NCBI GenBank assembly: GCA_030549855.1
Contig: JAUQQP010000046.1
Coordinates: 62,001-126,000 of the forward strand
Source: Cyanobacteriota bacterium SRBZ.bins.94.201705
GTDB taxonomy: Bacteria; Cyanobacteriota; Cyanobacteriia; Cyanobacteriales; Cyanobacteriaceae
Length of the DNA: 64,000 nt
Direction: 5' to 3'
Made by a program: the position numbers and the translations under genes. Below the pieces are notes generated by a model, which saw only the letters and a list, made by a program, of their open reading frames with translations, was not told the DNA's origin and did no database searches. Positions 40,166 through 48,948 of this stretch are shown piece after piece. How positions within the stretch are numbered: the stretch's first letter is position 1; each line of letters begins with the position of its first letter.

Positions 40166-41065
40166 CTAAACCACAACCCCCTGCAGCCATTGTGGAATAA
40201 CAAGTAGATTGTCAGTCACTACAGTCTTTTCATCATTTCCCAACCCCTCAGTTATAGACTGCCAAGACTGTTGGGGGTTAAGGTGTGCCTCTATTTGATC
40301 ACAAACCACCTTCCCTTTGTTCTTGTATTTTAACCTCCTTTGTATCCCTTTGACATCAAAACAATAAACTATCTTCGGTTTGTTGATTTTCCCAAGTAGG
40401 GTGGCTAATTGTTTTACCTGTCCCCCTACCAGCCCTTTTAGGCTTACAATAACAGCATGGGTGTCTTTATCCTCCTCACACCATTCAAACCATACATGTG
40501 AATTTTTGAAGGCTAAGCCTCCCTCCCCAAAACTAACTACTAGAGACACCCCCAACCCAGCCTCCCTTAAAATATGGGCAATCTCTGCGGCAACTATTTG
40601 CTCACAGTAGTTGATTATAGCAACATTGCCCCCGGAAAAAAGACTAGCATAATTCATGCCACAATAAAAACGGCCAGGAATCAAAATCCCCCCACCACAA
40701 ACCCCTACTATCTTGATACCCCTTTTCTCTCCCGTCTCATACACCTTCAGCAAATCTAGGGGGGGTATCCCCTCAGAGTGAATGACAATCTGACTTATGC
40801 CACTGTCAATGGCTTCCCTAGTAGCATCTAACACCCGGTAGGGATGACTGCAAATAATACTAGTCACAATTTGGGGATGACTGGCTACTGCCTCTGTCAC
40901 TAAGTCAAAAACGGGTATTCCCTCTATACTCCCCCCACCACAACCCTCCTCCACCACACCAGCTACCACCTGCCGCCGAGAATCGGGAAACCCCCTCAAG
41001 TACAGTCTAGCACAGTCCTGATCTATACCCTGTATGAGAAATTGAGGCGAAAAATCCCACGTCAT
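40166..41065 (-). CDS. SucD-like CoA-binding protein, no phosphohistidine site seen
   Basis: 299 aa. The N-terminal half follows succinyl-CoA synthetase alpha: FLIQGID, QVVAGVVEEGCGGGSIEG, IPVFDLVTEAV, then a domain with IVIHSEGIPPLD and VGVCGGGILIPG. The C-terminal half should hold the phosphorylated histidine in a GHAG-type motif; I see only SFGEGGLAFKNSHVWFEW and no such motif. No sucC-like beta subunit is adjacent. It may be a CoA-binding regulator or a diverged ligase subunit rather than a citric acid cycle enzyme. I use ATG 41065; the frame extends to a TTG at 41098. Confidence 0.65.
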   Translation of the reverse strand: MTWDFSPQFLIQGIDQDCARLYLRGFPDSRRQVVAGVVEEGCGGGSIEGIPVFDLVTEAVASHPQIVTSIICSHPYRVLDATREAIDSGISQIVIHSEGIPPLDLLKVYETGEKRGIKIVGVCGGGILIPGRFYCGMNYASLFSGGNVAIINYCEQIVAAEIAHILREAGLGVSLVVSFGEGGLAFKNSHVWFEWCEEDKDTHAVIVSLKGLVGGQVKQLATLLGKINKPKIVYCFDVKGIQRRLKYKNKGKVVCDQIEAHLNPQQSWQSITEGLGNDEKTVVTDNLLVIPQWLQGVVV

Positions 41066-41122
41066 AACTAACCTACTATTTGTAGGGAAAGGGGGCAATA
41101 GTAATACCCCTATCCCCCTATT

Positions 41123-42292
41123 TTAGGCAGAAACGGAGACTTGCTGTTGGACAAATCTCCTTGCCCATCGGTCAGCCCACAAAATTTCCTCTAAACTAGG
41201 ATTAGATTTATTCTGCCCAACAAAACTCTCACAGGCTTCTTCTATCAAACGGGGAATATCCAAAAAACCTATTCTTTCTTGTAAAAACAAGGCTACAGCC
41301 TCCTCATTGGCGGCATTCAACACCGCCGGCATGCTGCCTCCTGCCCTTCCTGCCGCGTATGCTAATTTCATACATGGATACTTCTGATGGTCAGGGGCGC
41401 GAAAGGTAAGACTGCCTACCGCCACTAAGTCTAGGGGTTTCCAATCGGTGGCTATTCTTTCAGGATAAGATAGGGCATACAATAGTGGCAGACGCATGTC
41501 AGCCCACCCTAACTGTGCTAATACCGAAGTATCTTGTAATTCTACCAGGGAATGAACAATACTCTGAGGATGGATTACAATATCAATGTGGTCGTAGTCT
41601 AGGGAAAACAAAAAATGGGCTTCGATAACCTCTAATCCTTTATTCATTAGGGTAGCAGAGTCGATGGTGATTTTTTGTCCCATCGACCAGTTAGGATGTT
41701 TTAAGGCATCAGCTACAGTAACATGCTTTAATGCCTCCACTGGCAAGTCACGAAAGGCACCACCCGAGGCAGTCAGAATTATCCTCTTCAACCCACCAGG
41801 AGGTACACCCTGCAAGCATTGGAAAATAGCAGAGTGTTCTGAATCCGCCGGTAGTAATTTTACCCCATGCTCCTTAACTAATGGTAGCACAACTGGTGCC
41901 CCGGCAATCAAAGTTTCCTTATTAGCTAAGGCAATATTCTTCTTGGCTTTGATAGCAGCTATAGTAGGCAGTAATCCCGCACAACCAACAATCCCTGTTA
42001 CCACCGTTTCCGCATCCCCATAGGCTGCTACCTCCTCAATAGCCGCCTCCCCCCCTAATAATATCGGCTGTGGTGATACCCCCGCAATTGCCTCCTTCAA
42101 CTCTAACAACTTCCCCGGATTGCGAATGGCTACAATCTCCGGTTTAAACTCTTTTATCTGCTCCGCCAACAAGCTAATATTGTTACCAGCGGCTAATCCC
42201 ACCACCCTGAAGAGGGAGGGATGGTTTCTTACAATGTCTAAAGTCTGAGTGCCAATAGAACCAGTAGAGCCTAATATGGTAATTGGCTTCAT
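41123..42292 (-). CDS. dxr: 1-deoxy-D-xylulose 5-phosphate reductoisomerase
   Basis: 389 aa. It converts DXP to 2-C-methylerythritol 4-phosphate with NADPH, the committed step of the MEP isoprenoid pathway feeding carotenoids and chlorophyll side chains. It begins [18 protein letters not shown] (NADPH fold). [23 protein letters not shown] and [18 protein letters not shown] are the active-site and metal loop motifs, and the length is typical. I start at ATG 42292 because the motif begins there; the frame runs to 42325. It precedes the SucD-like gene on the same strand with a gap of about 57 bp. Confidence 0.96.
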   Translation of the reverse strand: MKPITILGSTGSIGTQTLDIVRNHPSLFRVVGLAAGNNISLLAEQIKEFKPEIVAIRNPGKLLELKEAIAGVSPQPILLGGEAAIEEVAAYGDAETVVTGIVGCAGLLPTIAAIKAKKNIALANKETLIAGAPVVLPLVKEHGVKLLPADSEHSAIFQCLQGVPPGGLKRIILTASGGAFRDLPVEALKHVTVADALKHPNWSMGQKITIDSATLMNKGLEVIEAHFLFSLDYDHIDIVIHPQSIVHSLVELQDTSVLAQLGWADMRLPLLYALSYPERIATDWKPLDLVAVGSLTFRAPDHQKYPCMKLAYAAGRAGGSMPAVLNAANEEAVALFLQERIGFLDIPRLIEEACESFVGQNKSNPSLEEILWADRWARRFVQQQVSVSA

Positions 42293-42360
42293 ATACCCAT
42301 ATCTTATCAGTATTAGAATTGTCAATATCTTAACCGAATAAATGGCCTCCTGTGGCCTCC

Positions 42361-43554
42361 CTATGGTATATTCTTCAGATAGGCCACGTCTGTCTGAATC
42401 CCAAAACTACTTAATACCCTTGCTGCCTCTTCTAGGGTTACTGGTTTTTGCGGCTGGAAGATGGTAATATAGCCAAAGGCTTTCCTTACATTGGACAATT
42501 CCCCATTCTGCCAGTCTAGATACAATTGAGGCCATACTTGTGGATTTATCTTTTCTGCATCTTTAAACCCCCACGTGTTTTTAATGGCATCCAGGGTTAC
42601 ATTGGGTAGAGGCTGACGGAAGTCTAAAGGCGTCTTCCAGGCTATCAAATCCTCCCTCAACAGGGGTTTGTCTGGGTGGAAATTTAAATACTTGCTATCC
42701 TGGTGGGTTAACGGGGAAGGGATTATTCCTGCTTCTGCCAATCCCTGAATAATACCAAAATCTGGATCTTTTGGCCTCACATCGTTGAAAACCGGTTTGC
42801 TGTCGCGGCTGGCTAGGCGGATAATTTTCCCGCTACTGTCTTTGAATAGAAGATTGTTTACTGTCACTAGCCAACGGGCATATTCTCTCCTAGTAATTAT
42901 TCTATTGGGATTTAAGTGGTAACAATACCCCTCCTTACACTGAGAGTCTCTAATAATCCCCAGTCTTATCAATTCCCCCAAGGCAGTGTCAAGGGGAGGA
43001 TTATTGTCTTTAACAGTGATACTGTTGCCGACAGCATTGTCGTCGCTGTTGCCAGTTTCACTGTTAGTCTCGCTGGGTGTATCGTTAGTCTGACTAGTTT
43101 GATTAGTTTGATTAGTTTGATTAGTCAGACTGGTTTGAGTGGTTGGATTAGTTTGACTAGTCTGGTAGGTGAGGGTAAATTCTGTATTCCCACCCCTGCC
43201 AATGGCAGTTAAAACTACCTCCACCCCCTGTTTCTCATCTCTAGCCTTGATGGTATTTTCTGTCTTCTCCTCTATTACCCACCCTCTTTTCTCCAACTGT
43301 TCCCCATAATAACTCAAAATCACATCGGTAGCATCTGGAGTCATCCCCACAACTCTATTGCCTTCTATCGTGTTTAGGGTAATAGAGGGGTGTATAGGGA
43401 AATCAAAGGGAAGCGTTACTGTTTCGCTTTTATTCTTATTGGCGGCAGTCAACTGAGGGTTGGCGGCGAAACGAGACTCTAAAGCCTTATTCCCCTTACA
43501 ACCTGATAAGGCTAGGAGAATTAGTAGGTAAAGACAGAGGATAATTCTAGACAT
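42361..43554 (-). CDS. SLH-domain lipoprotein
   Basis: 397 aa. Signal peptide with lipobox LALSGC (Cys19), so it is probably a lipoprotein in the cell envelope. Residues about 40-130 form a domain with [15 protein letters not shown] Thr/Asn/Gln linker follows ([15 protein letters not shown]), and then an S-layer-homology-like half (about 190-397: [60 protein letters not shown]). Cyanobacterial SLH proteins tether the outer membrane to peptidoglycan. The linker DNA is a short minisatellite (about 43085-43165). Separated from dxr by about 68 bp on the same strand. Confidence 0.8.
   Translation of the reverse strand: MSRIILCLYLLILLALSGCKGNKALESRFAANPQLTAANKNKSETVTLPFDFPIHPSITLNTIEGNRVVGMTPDATDVILSYYGEQLEKRGWVIEEKTENTIKARDEKQGVEVVLTAIGRGGNTEFTLTYQTSQTNPTTQTSLTNQTNQTNQTSQTNDTPSETNSETGNSDDNAVGNSITVKDNNPPLDTALGELIRLGIIRDSQCKEGYCYHLNPNRIITRREYARWLVTVNNLLFKDSSGKIIRLASRDSKPVFNDVRPKDPDFGIIQGLAEAGIIPSPLTHQDSKYLNFHPDKPLLREDLIAWKTPLDFRQPLPNVTLDAIKNTWGFKDAEKINPQVWPQLYLDWQNGELSNVRKAFGYITIFQPQKPVTLEEAARVLSSFGIQTDVAYLKNIP
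43085..43165 (-). repeat. In-frame minisatellite coding a TNQ-type linker
   Basis: TTAGTTTGA-type 9-mers repeat about eight times inside the SLH lipoprotein gene, encoding Thr-Asn-Gln/Ser triplets. The period is a multiple of 3, so length changes would keep the frame. Confidence 0.75.
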
Positions 43555-43616
43555 TATCTGCCTTACGGTGAAAACCTTTTTATTCTATCCTAAGAAAGGG
43601 GAATATACTTTCGAGG

Positions 43617-44345
43617 ATGATGCTAGCAGAAGTTTCTCTACCACTATACCAACTACAACGGATGGCTGACAGTCTCGTCTCCTCCCAACTTTTACAACTC
43701 TCCCCTGTCAGTCTCCTGATTATTTACCTCACCGGTTTGATTACCAGTCTCACTCCCTGCATGTTATCAATGCTGCCCCTAATAGTTGCCTACATTGGCG
43801 GCTATGATAAAGGGGGGAGGTTGTCTGCTTTTCTCCAGTCAATTTTCTTTACCCTAGGCTTAGCCACCACCCTCTCCGCCTTAGGTATTTTCGCCGCCTT
43901 GTTTGGTAAGGTATATGGACAAGTTGGCAAGGGTTTACCCCTTCTAGTTAGCATCATCGCCATCTTAATGGGTTTAAATCTCCTGGAAGTCATCCCCCTG
44001 CCACTTCCTCAAGGCAACATTCCCCTTCCTCCTAACCTCCATCTCCCCAAAAGTCTTCAATCCTACCTTCTAGGCGTCAGTTTTGGTTTCATCGCTTCTC
44101 CCTGTAGTACACCAGTACTAATAACCCTCTTAGCCTATGTAGGCAGTAGTGGCAATATTCTCCTCAGTAGTCTTTTTCTTGGCAGTTATGCCTTAGGTTA
44201 TGTATCCCCTTTAATTGTAGCTGGTACTTTCACTGGCCTTATTAGGAGTATACTATCCCTCAAAAGTGCCACTCAGTGGCTAAACCCCATCAGTGGCATG
44301 ATTCTAGTTACCTTTGGCGTTTATTCTCTCCTTTCCCGTCTTTAG
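43617..44345 (+). CDS. ccdA: Cytochrome c biogenesis protein CcdA
   Basis: 242 aa, about six membrane helices. Cys48 (SLTPCMLSMLP) and Cys163 (ASPCSTPVL) are the two membrane-embedded redox cysteines of CcdA/DsbD-beta proteins. It carries reductant across the thylakoid membrane for haem attachment to c-type cytochromes (system II with CcsA/CcsB). Two adjacent ATGs (43617, 43620) are possible, with GAGG immediately before. The 3' end overlaps the convergent DUF2227 gene by 38 bp. Confidence 0.88.
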   Translation: MMLAEVSLPLYQLQRMADSLVSSQLLQLSPVSLLIIYLTGLITSLTPCMLSMLPLIVAYIGGYDKGGRLSAFLQSIFFTLGLATTLSALGIFAALFGKVYGQVGKGLPLLVSIIAILMGLNLLEVIPLPLPQGNIPLPPNLHLPKSLQSYLLGVSFGFIASPCSTPVLITLLAYVGSSGNILLSSLFLGSYALGYVSPLIVAGTFTGLIRSILSLKSATQWLNPISGMILVTFGVYSLLSRL

Positions 44346-44892
44346 TCTTACACCCTTTTACCCTTTTTCTCCCCTTTTTTATCTTCTTCTCAGCCAGACG
44401 TCTTTGCCGCCAATTTTCTCCTAAATCTGCTAGATAATGACTCATTGCACCTAATTCTAATCCCAAAAATACTGCTATACCCTCTTGCCAATAATCCTCT
44501 TTCACTCTTGTGTAACCTTCTCTCAACCATCCCCAATCCCAAGACACCCCCACTATTAGTCTTCCCACTATCCCTAACAACACCCCCAACACTACAACCA
44601 CTGAAGTTAAATACACTATCCTCCCCATTGTACCTATTAGTATGCCGTGGGAAAAAAAGGATCTGTGTTTTAATAGTCTCTGATAAGGCAGCCAAATAAC
44701 CCTCAGAAAACCCCAGCGTTTGTATTGTAGCGAATAAATATCCAAATCCGGCCCAAACATCAATCCGCTAAACATAAAAGCCACACTACTACATAGTGTC
44801 AAAACCACATCCCTTGTCACTACCAAACCCCCCACCACCACCCCCGGCAAACACATCCAGGTAATTCTGTCGTGAATTTTCCCCGATGGCAT
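44308..44892 (-). CDS. DUF2227 putative metal-binding membrane protein
   Basis: 194 aa. MPSGKIHDRITW, then SGLMFGPDLDIYSLQYKRWG and LKHRSFFSHG, give the His/Asp pattern of the DUF2227 family (related to YdjM-type integral membrane metal-dependent hydrolases). About four membrane segments and a Lys/Arg-rich tail of about 25 residues follow. Function unknown. The start codon overlaps the -35 box of the tRNA-Val promoter on the other strand, and the 3' end overlaps ccdA. Confidence 0.8.
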   Translation of the reverse strand: MPSGKIHDRITWMCLPGVVVGGLVVTRDVVLTLCSSVAFMFSGLMFGPDLDIYSLQYKRWGFLRVIWLPYQRLLKHRSFFSHGILIGTMGRIVYLTSVVVVLGVLLGIVGRLIVGVSWDWGWLREGYTRVKEDYWQEGIAVFLGLELGAMSHYLADLGENWRQRRLAEKKIKKGRKRVKGCKTKDGKGENKRQR

Positions 44893-44920
44893 TGCATTTC
44901 TCTTCTCTTTTTGCTATAAT
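44892..44920 (+). promoter_or_regulatory. Promoter of tRNA-Val
   Basis: TTGCAT (44892-44897), 17-bp spacer, TATAAT (44915-44920) with an extended TG. It lies 17 bp before the tRNA, so the primary transcript leader is about 10 nt. Confidence 0.7.
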
Positions 44921-44936
44921 ATTCTAACGTGAGTCA

Positions 44937-45008
44937 GGGCGATTAGCTCAGCGGTAGAGCGCCTGCCTTACAAGCAGGATGCCAGTAGTTCGAATCTACT
45001 ATCGCCCA
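44937..45008 (+). tRNA. trnV-TAC: tRNA-Val (anticodon TAC)
   Basis: Cloverleaf with acceptor GGGCGAT/ATCGCCC, D-arm GCTCAGCGGTAGAGC, anticodon arm CTGCC-TTACAAG-CAGG (anticodon TAC) and T-arm with GTTCGAATC. Discriminator A; CCA is not encoded. Confidence 0.97.
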
Positions 45009-45697
45009 TCTCTTTCCCCTCGGGAATCGAAGGCTTGAGGGGGTCGTTGGCTCGCCCTTTTTGAGGCTAGTCTCCAGTTCATTCTCATTTCTCCTTTTTA
45101 TAGCCCCGTGGCTCCAGTTTGTCAAGGGGAATGGGGCTGCCCGTATTTATTTGTTGTGTCCTACTCCTAGTATCCTACTGCCATAACGCCACAACTATGG
45201 TTTTCCCCTGTGGAAATTCATTCTACACCCCCGAGGTTGAGGGTAGCTTTAAAACTTCTCTAAGGGGTGGCCATCACACCACTTAATCCTTCAAAATGCC
45301 TTCCAATGCGCCAGCCGAGGACTTACTTTTTCGGGTTTTAGAGTTCTGCATTCCCCAACCACCGCCCTCATTCTAGCAGTATATCCCATTAAAGTCAAGA
45401 AAGACTTTCACGACAAAATACCTACAATCCATAAGTATCCATTCAGTAAGATACTAACCCCAACACTTCATATCTTCCATATTTCCGGGTGTAATGACAA
45501 ACATTCCTTTGCCAAAACAAGGGGTAGACTATAGGGAAAGTGGTGTAAAGAAACCCGTGTGGCATTGCCTCGTTTGTGCTTTAATTAGGCCAGATTGTCT
45601 TCTAACAATTAATTGGATTTATTCCCCTGTAGCGGTTTTCTTTCCCTGTAACCTTCCTCCCCCCGCCACTTTTCTTTGATTCTTCTCCTTACAGGTC

Positions 45698-45795
45698 TTG
45701 ACAAGGCCGGTGCTTTTTTGTTAGAATGGGGACGTTGGACGGCAGGAAGTAGTGACTGCCAGGGGCGTTGCTGCGCATTTTTTATTTGAAATTTT
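45698..45795 (+). ncRNA. Candidate small RNA with strong promoter
   Basis: TTGACA (45698-45703), an 18-bp spacer and TAGAAT (45722-45727) predict a start near 45734. The following 60 nt can form a hairpin GGCAG-N10-CTGCC and a small GCG/CGC stem followed by ATTTTTTATTT, which looks like a weak terminator. No known family motif (Yfr1, Yfr2, 6S, SRP) is recognised. It could instead be a leader of the downstream peptidase gene. Confidence 0.35.
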
Positions 45796-45818
45796 TTATC
45801 AATTCAATCATTGTTCCA

Positions 45819-45847
45819 TTGACATTTACAAAGGTGGCAAATATGGT
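45819..45847 (+). promoter_or_regulatory. Promoter just before the M15-like gene
   Basis: TTGACA (45819-45824), 17-bp spacer, TATGGT (45842-45847). The start would be near 45854, leaving about 9 nt before the ATG at 45863. Confidence 0.45.
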
Positions 45848-45862
45848 TAGGACGCCGTTGTA

Positions 45863-46171
45863 ATGGGTTTTAGCGGTAATATTGTTGTCATCACTTCCGG
45901 CTGTCGGTCCCCTATGTTGAACAGACATGTAGGTGGTGCCCCTAACAGTCAGCATATTACCGGCGAAGCCGCCGACTTCTATGTCCCTGGCATAGATAAT
46001 CTTACAGTTGCTATTTGGATAAGGGACAATTTAGTTTTCGACCAATTGATTCTAGAATATTATCAGGGAGGAAATTCTGGTTGGATTCACGTCTCCTACT
46101 CCGACAGCAACCGTAAGCAAGTCTTAACCATCAATTATTCTGGTCGTTATAATGGATTAAGGGGAGTATAG
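45863..46171 (+). CDS. M15A-type peptidase domain, N-terminally short
   Basis: 102 aa. IVVITSGCRSPMLNRHVGG, SQHITGEAADFYVPG and GWIHVSYSD give the three zinc ligands (His, Asp, His) of the peptidase M15A/VanY-like fold, which cleaves peptidoglycan cross-links. Family members normally have 40 or more residues before the SGxRSP motif. Here an in-frame TAG at 45848 limits the protein to starting just before it, and no signal peptide is present. Either a minimal active domain with its own promoter or a truncated remnant. Two terminator hairpins follow. Confidence 0.65.
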   Translation: MGFSGNIVVITSGCRSPMLNRHVGGAPNSQHITGEAADFYVPGIDNLTVAIWIRDNLVFDQLILEYYQGGNSGWIHVSYSDSNRKQVLTINYSGRYNGLRGV

Positions 46172-46214
46172 TCCAGTCTTAGGGTTTTCTTCCGCCCAAC
46201 CGTATAGCCTACTA

Positions 46215-46246
46215 ACCCGCCTATTCGGCGGGTCTTAATTTTTTTA
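46215..46246 (+). terminator. Rho-independent terminator after the M15-like gene
   Basis: ACCCGCC-TATTC-GGCGGGT stem-loop (46215-46233) followed by CTTAATTTTTTT. Confidence 0.9.
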
Positions 46247-46294
46247 TCCCCAAGTTTTATTTTATCTTTTGACCGTTTTCTAAAAATTACTACC

Positions 46295-46318
46295 ACCCCC
46301 TACCAGGGGGTATCTTTT
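46295..46318 (+). terminator. Second terminator hairpin
   Basis: ACCCCC-TACCA-GGGGGT (46295-46311) followed by ATCTTTTT. It lies 60 bp after the first terminator and may back it up, or shield the promoter-like element at 46355. Confidence 0.75.
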
Positions 46319-46354
46319 TCTCAGTTGCCCATAAAAATTTTTTTTTATTCCATC

Positions 46355-46389
46355 TTGACAAACAACCCCTGTTGTGGTTATAACAGGGG
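46355..46389 (+). promoter_or_regulatory. Promoter-like element overlapped by a perfect inverted repeat
   Basis: TTGACA (46355-46360) is followed after 17-18 bp by TTATAA/TATAAC (46378-46384). A perfect 8-bp inverted repeat CCCCTGTT (46366-46373) / AACAGGGG (46382-46389) covers the spacer and the -10. It could be an operator. On the minus strand the hairpin could end the tRNA-His transcript. No obvious rightward gene lies between here and tRNA-His on the other strand. Confidence 0.45.
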
Positions 46390-46473
46390 GTAATGAGAAA
46401 CACTTGAGAAACTTGAATAGGCTTTTACTGGGTATGGAGAGTGAAATTCTTGATTTTAGACAATATCACCCCG

Positions 46474-46547
46474 GGCGAGCGATGGGATTCGAACCCACGA
46501 ATGGTGGAACCACAATCCACTGCCTTAACCGCTTGGCTACGCTCGCC
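46474..46547 (-). tRNA. trnH-GTG: tRNA-His (anticodon GTG)
   Basis: Reads GGCGAGCG/CGCTCGCC, an 8-bp acceptor including the encoded G-1 opposite C73, as expected for tRNA-His. Anticodon arm TGGATTGTGGTTCCA has GTG; T-arm GTGGGTTCGAATCCCAT. CCA not encoded. Confidence 0.97.
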
Positions 46548-46610
46548 GAACACTGTTAGAATTATAACAAGTTTTAGACCAAAAGTCCAGAGGGTGTTAA
46601 AATTTTTTGC

Positions 46611-47021
46611 ATGGAGCCGTTACTATTAGAACAGAAAAAGTCGTCTTCTTGCCTCTCCTGTTTGTCTATTATATTCCTGTTAGTGGCGGGGGGGATACTG
46701 GCGGCAACTAATCCGGGGATGGAAAAATATCAAAAATACGCCACGGAGGCTTTAATCCGCTACGCCAAGGAAAAGGTTTGCCTCCCAGCTTCTAAAAGCC
46801 TAGAGGAATTAGTAAAAAGTCAACTATGTAATGTCTTACTGGAAACGGGGAGACAAGAGGCAATCCCCGCAATAATTGCTAGCAACACCAGGAGAGACAA
46901 TTATTTGCTGTTGAGTATATATCGGACTAACCTTTACCTATACAGCTTTGAGACAGTGGGCATTCTAAACAATTTTTATGTCTACAGGGCAAAACAGATA
47001 CCCCCCCAGGGCCAAGAATAG
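46611..47021 (+). CDS. DUF4359 protein
   Basis: 136 aa. N-terminal membrane anchor (about residues 17-33) followed by an extracytoplasmic part: ATNPGMEKYQKYATEAL, KEKVC, LVKSQLCNVLL, NTRRDNYLLLSIYRTNLYLY and VGILNNFYVY. This is the DUF4359 pattern seen across cyanobacteria, with paired cysteines (about 61 and 77). Function unknown. Followed by the cupin gene in the same direction with a gap of about 58 bp. Confidence 0.75.
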   Translation: MEPLLLEQKKSSSCLSCLSIIFLLVAGGILAATNPGMEKYQKYATEALIRYAKEKVCLPASKSLEELVKSQLCNVLLETGRQEAIPAIIASNTRRDNYLLLSIYRTNLYLYSFETVGILNNFYVYRAKQIPPQGQE

Positions 47022-47079
47022 TTATAATCGGAGGAGAAAGAAAAACTAGCTGACCTGGTTTTGTCTTGCCCGTTTATCC

Positions 47080-47457
47080 ATGGACAACAACCCTTCTAGT
47101 GCTAATCCTAACACAATCGTCCGCAACCCGCCATGGGGTACTGTCACCCTCTTGGAAGAAGGCCCCAATTATCGTATAAATAAGATTGTAATCAAGCCTA
47201 AACACCATATAAGTACCCAACTCCACTACCACCGCAGTGAACATTGGGTGGTATTATCGGGCACTGCAAAGGTAACTTGTGACGGAAAAGAACAACTTTT
47301 ACTACCCAGACAGTCAACCTATGTGCCGATGAATACCCGTCATAGGGTGGAGAATCCGGGAGTAATACCCCTAGTGATGATTGAAATTCAAAATGGGGAG
47401 TATTTAGGAGAAGATGACATAGTACGTTTCCCGGATTCCGCTGAAGCTAACCCCTAG
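47080..47457 (+). CDS. Cupin, mannose-6-phosphate isomerase type II-like
   Basis: 125 aa single cupin. It carries NPPWGTVTLLEEG, IKPKHHISTQLHYHRSEHW (metal-binding His residues), VVLSGTAKV and PMNTRHRVENPG, followed by a C-terminal VMIEIQNGEYLGEDDIVR. This matches the C-terminal isomerase domain of bifunctional GDP-mannose pyrophosphorylase/phosphomannose isomerase, here stand-alone. It probably interconverts mannose-6-P and fructose-6-P, or acts on a related sugar. Its stop is 4 bp from the stop of the convergent GTPase gene. Confidence 0.85.
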   Translation: MDNNPSSANPNTIVRNPPWGTVTLLEEGPNYRINKIVIKPKHHISTQLHYHRSEHWVVLSGTAKVTCDGKEQLLLPRQSTYVPMNTRHRVENPGVIPLVMIEIQNGEYLGEDDIVRFPDSAEANP

Positions 47458-47461
47458 ACGC

Positions 47462-48886
47462 CTAGCTTTGCCTTTTGGGGCTTCTCTTTCTTAGTAGTTT
47501 TGCCCTTAATTCTCCCTTGAGGCGGTGGAGAATGGAAGTCTCATCAAGGGAGTTAATTATATTTTCTACCACGGCTAGAGGCCCATTTTCCCCCCAGGAT
47601 GCCCCCTTAGCCAGGTATACCTTTGTAATCTGCCCTATGGTGTAGGTGGACACCCCGGCTACTGCCCCTTGGGTAATTGCTACTGAAGTATACGGTAGCA
47701 AGGATAAACCGCCAGAAACGGGGGAAGCAATTCCTAGAATGCCTTTGAGGGAACTAAGTCCCAATGTTACTAGTATATCACTTAGGCTAATACCACCAAG
47801 GGTAAATGCGATTTTTTGAAGTAGTTGGATGGCCCCCTCCTTGGTCATGGGGATATGATACAATTGGGAGAGGTTGAGAATCATGGCCACATCGATAAGG
47901 GCACCGGTGAACAGATCGATAGCGGTTACCGGGTTGAGGGCAATGGCTGTGGCTTTGGTTAGGGCGGTTTTTTGAATTATCCTTTCAGCAATTTTATCCC
48001 GGTACAGTAGCTTTTGTTGTACCAGTTTTTGGTTGATTTCCCCCACTGACAGCATGGCGTTTAAGGCCACCAGGGACTTCCCCTCCCTGTATAATATCTC
48101 TAGGATTTTTTGTCTTAAAGGCTCAATTTGTGGTTTTCCCCTCTTCTTGACAATGCGAATTTTCCCGGTGGAGTCTTTAACCGCCATGGTAACCAGAGGG
48201 GAAGCCGCTACCATCACTATCTCGTCTGGGGATAGCAATTGCTTCACTCTAACATTGCTAATTGTCTCATAAATTTCCTGGCGGTCTGCAAGGGGATATT
48301 GGTCGATTTTGTTGAATACTAGAATGATAGGCTTGCCAACCTCCCGCAGTTGACATAAGGCTTGGTATTCTACCCTTGTTATATCCCCGGCTATGACAAA
48401 GAGAATCAAATCCACCTGAGAGGCAATTTCTTTTGCCAATTTTTCTCTGGCTTCCCCGTTTATCTCGTCTATGCCGGGGGTGTCAATTAATTGGATTTGT
48501 ACCTCCTCTGTTTCCCTAACCAGTCGTTGGATGTTACCACTGCCTTCCCCAAAAGTCTCTGTTGTCAGCCGCCAGTTAGTCTGTTTGATGTCTCGAGTTA
48601 CGCCATGTAGTGGCCCAGTAGCAAAAATTTCTTCTCCTATTAGGGCATTTAAGACACTAGATTTTCCCTTACCTACCATGCCAAAGGCGGCAATTTGAAC
48701 TACCGAGTTTTCTAATTTCTGTAAAATAAGTTGTAGACGCTCGATTTCCGCCTCTAATCCCCTCTTTTCTTCTTCTTTTAAGTCCAGATTCAATAGTACA
48801 TGCCTCAGAGACTCCTGTGCCTTCTGATAATTAATTTCCGCTTGCCACCTGTTTAGACTATCTATAGTAGCTTGCCAATCATCCAT
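47462..48886 (-). CDS. Era/dynamin-like GTPase with C-terminal membrane-associated domain
   Basis: 474 aa. An N-terminal coiled coil (to about residue 62) is followed by a complete G domain: P-loop GMVGKGKSS (69-77), DTPGIDEING, NKIDQYP. The C-terminal 170 residues are hydrophobic and helical (GALIDVAMILNLSQLYHIP, ILVTLGLSSLKGILG), as in DUF697/YcjF-type GTPases. It probably acts on membranes; cyanobacterial members are annotated as HSR1-related GTP-binding proteins. Start ATG 48886 lacks a strong ribosome site. Confidence 0.83.
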   Translation of the reverse strand: MDDWQATIDSLNRWQAEINYQKAQESLRHVLLNLDLKEEEKRGLEAEIERLQLILQKLENSVVQIAAFGMVGKGKSSVLNALIGEEIFATGPLHGVTRDIKQTNWRLTTETFGEGSGNIQRLVRETEEVQIQLIDTPGIDEINGEAREKLAKEIASQVDLILFVIAGDITRVEYQALCQLREVGKPIILVFNKIDQYPLADRQEIYETISNVRVKQLLSPDEIVMVAASPLVTMAVKDSTGKIRIVKKRGKPQIEPLRQKILEILYREGKSLVALNAMLSVGEINQKLVQQKLLYRDKIAERIIQKTALTKATAIALNPVTAIDLFTGALIDVAMILNLSQLYHIPMTKEGAIQLLQKIAFTLGGISLSDILVTLGLSSLKGILGIASPVSGGLSLLPYTSVAITQGAVAGVSTYTIGQITKVYLAKGASWGENGPLAVVENIINSLDETSILHRLKGELRAKLLRKRSPKRQS

Positions 48887-48948
48887 GGCGTTTCAAGGGA
48901 ATTGTCTTTTATGGTATGATGTCTCAGCTTTCAGTATACCTTGATTGC

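Larger units (their letters stand above)
45009..45862. other. Gene-free interval between tRNA-Val and the M15 peptidase gene
   Basis: About 850 bp without a credible gene. The frame 45494-45679 (+) has no recognisable features. A small inverted repeat AGTATC...GATACT lies near 45436-45457. Two consensus-like promoters near the right end (45698 and 45819) are listed separately. I see no clear gene remnant in 45009-45690. Confidence 0.6.

Noticed and set aside
45494-45679. 61-aa frame before the M15-like gene
   Set aside because: No similarity, no ribosome site, biased composition.
46374-46629. Frames over the tRNA-His locus
   Set aside because: They read through the tRNA gene on the opposite strand.
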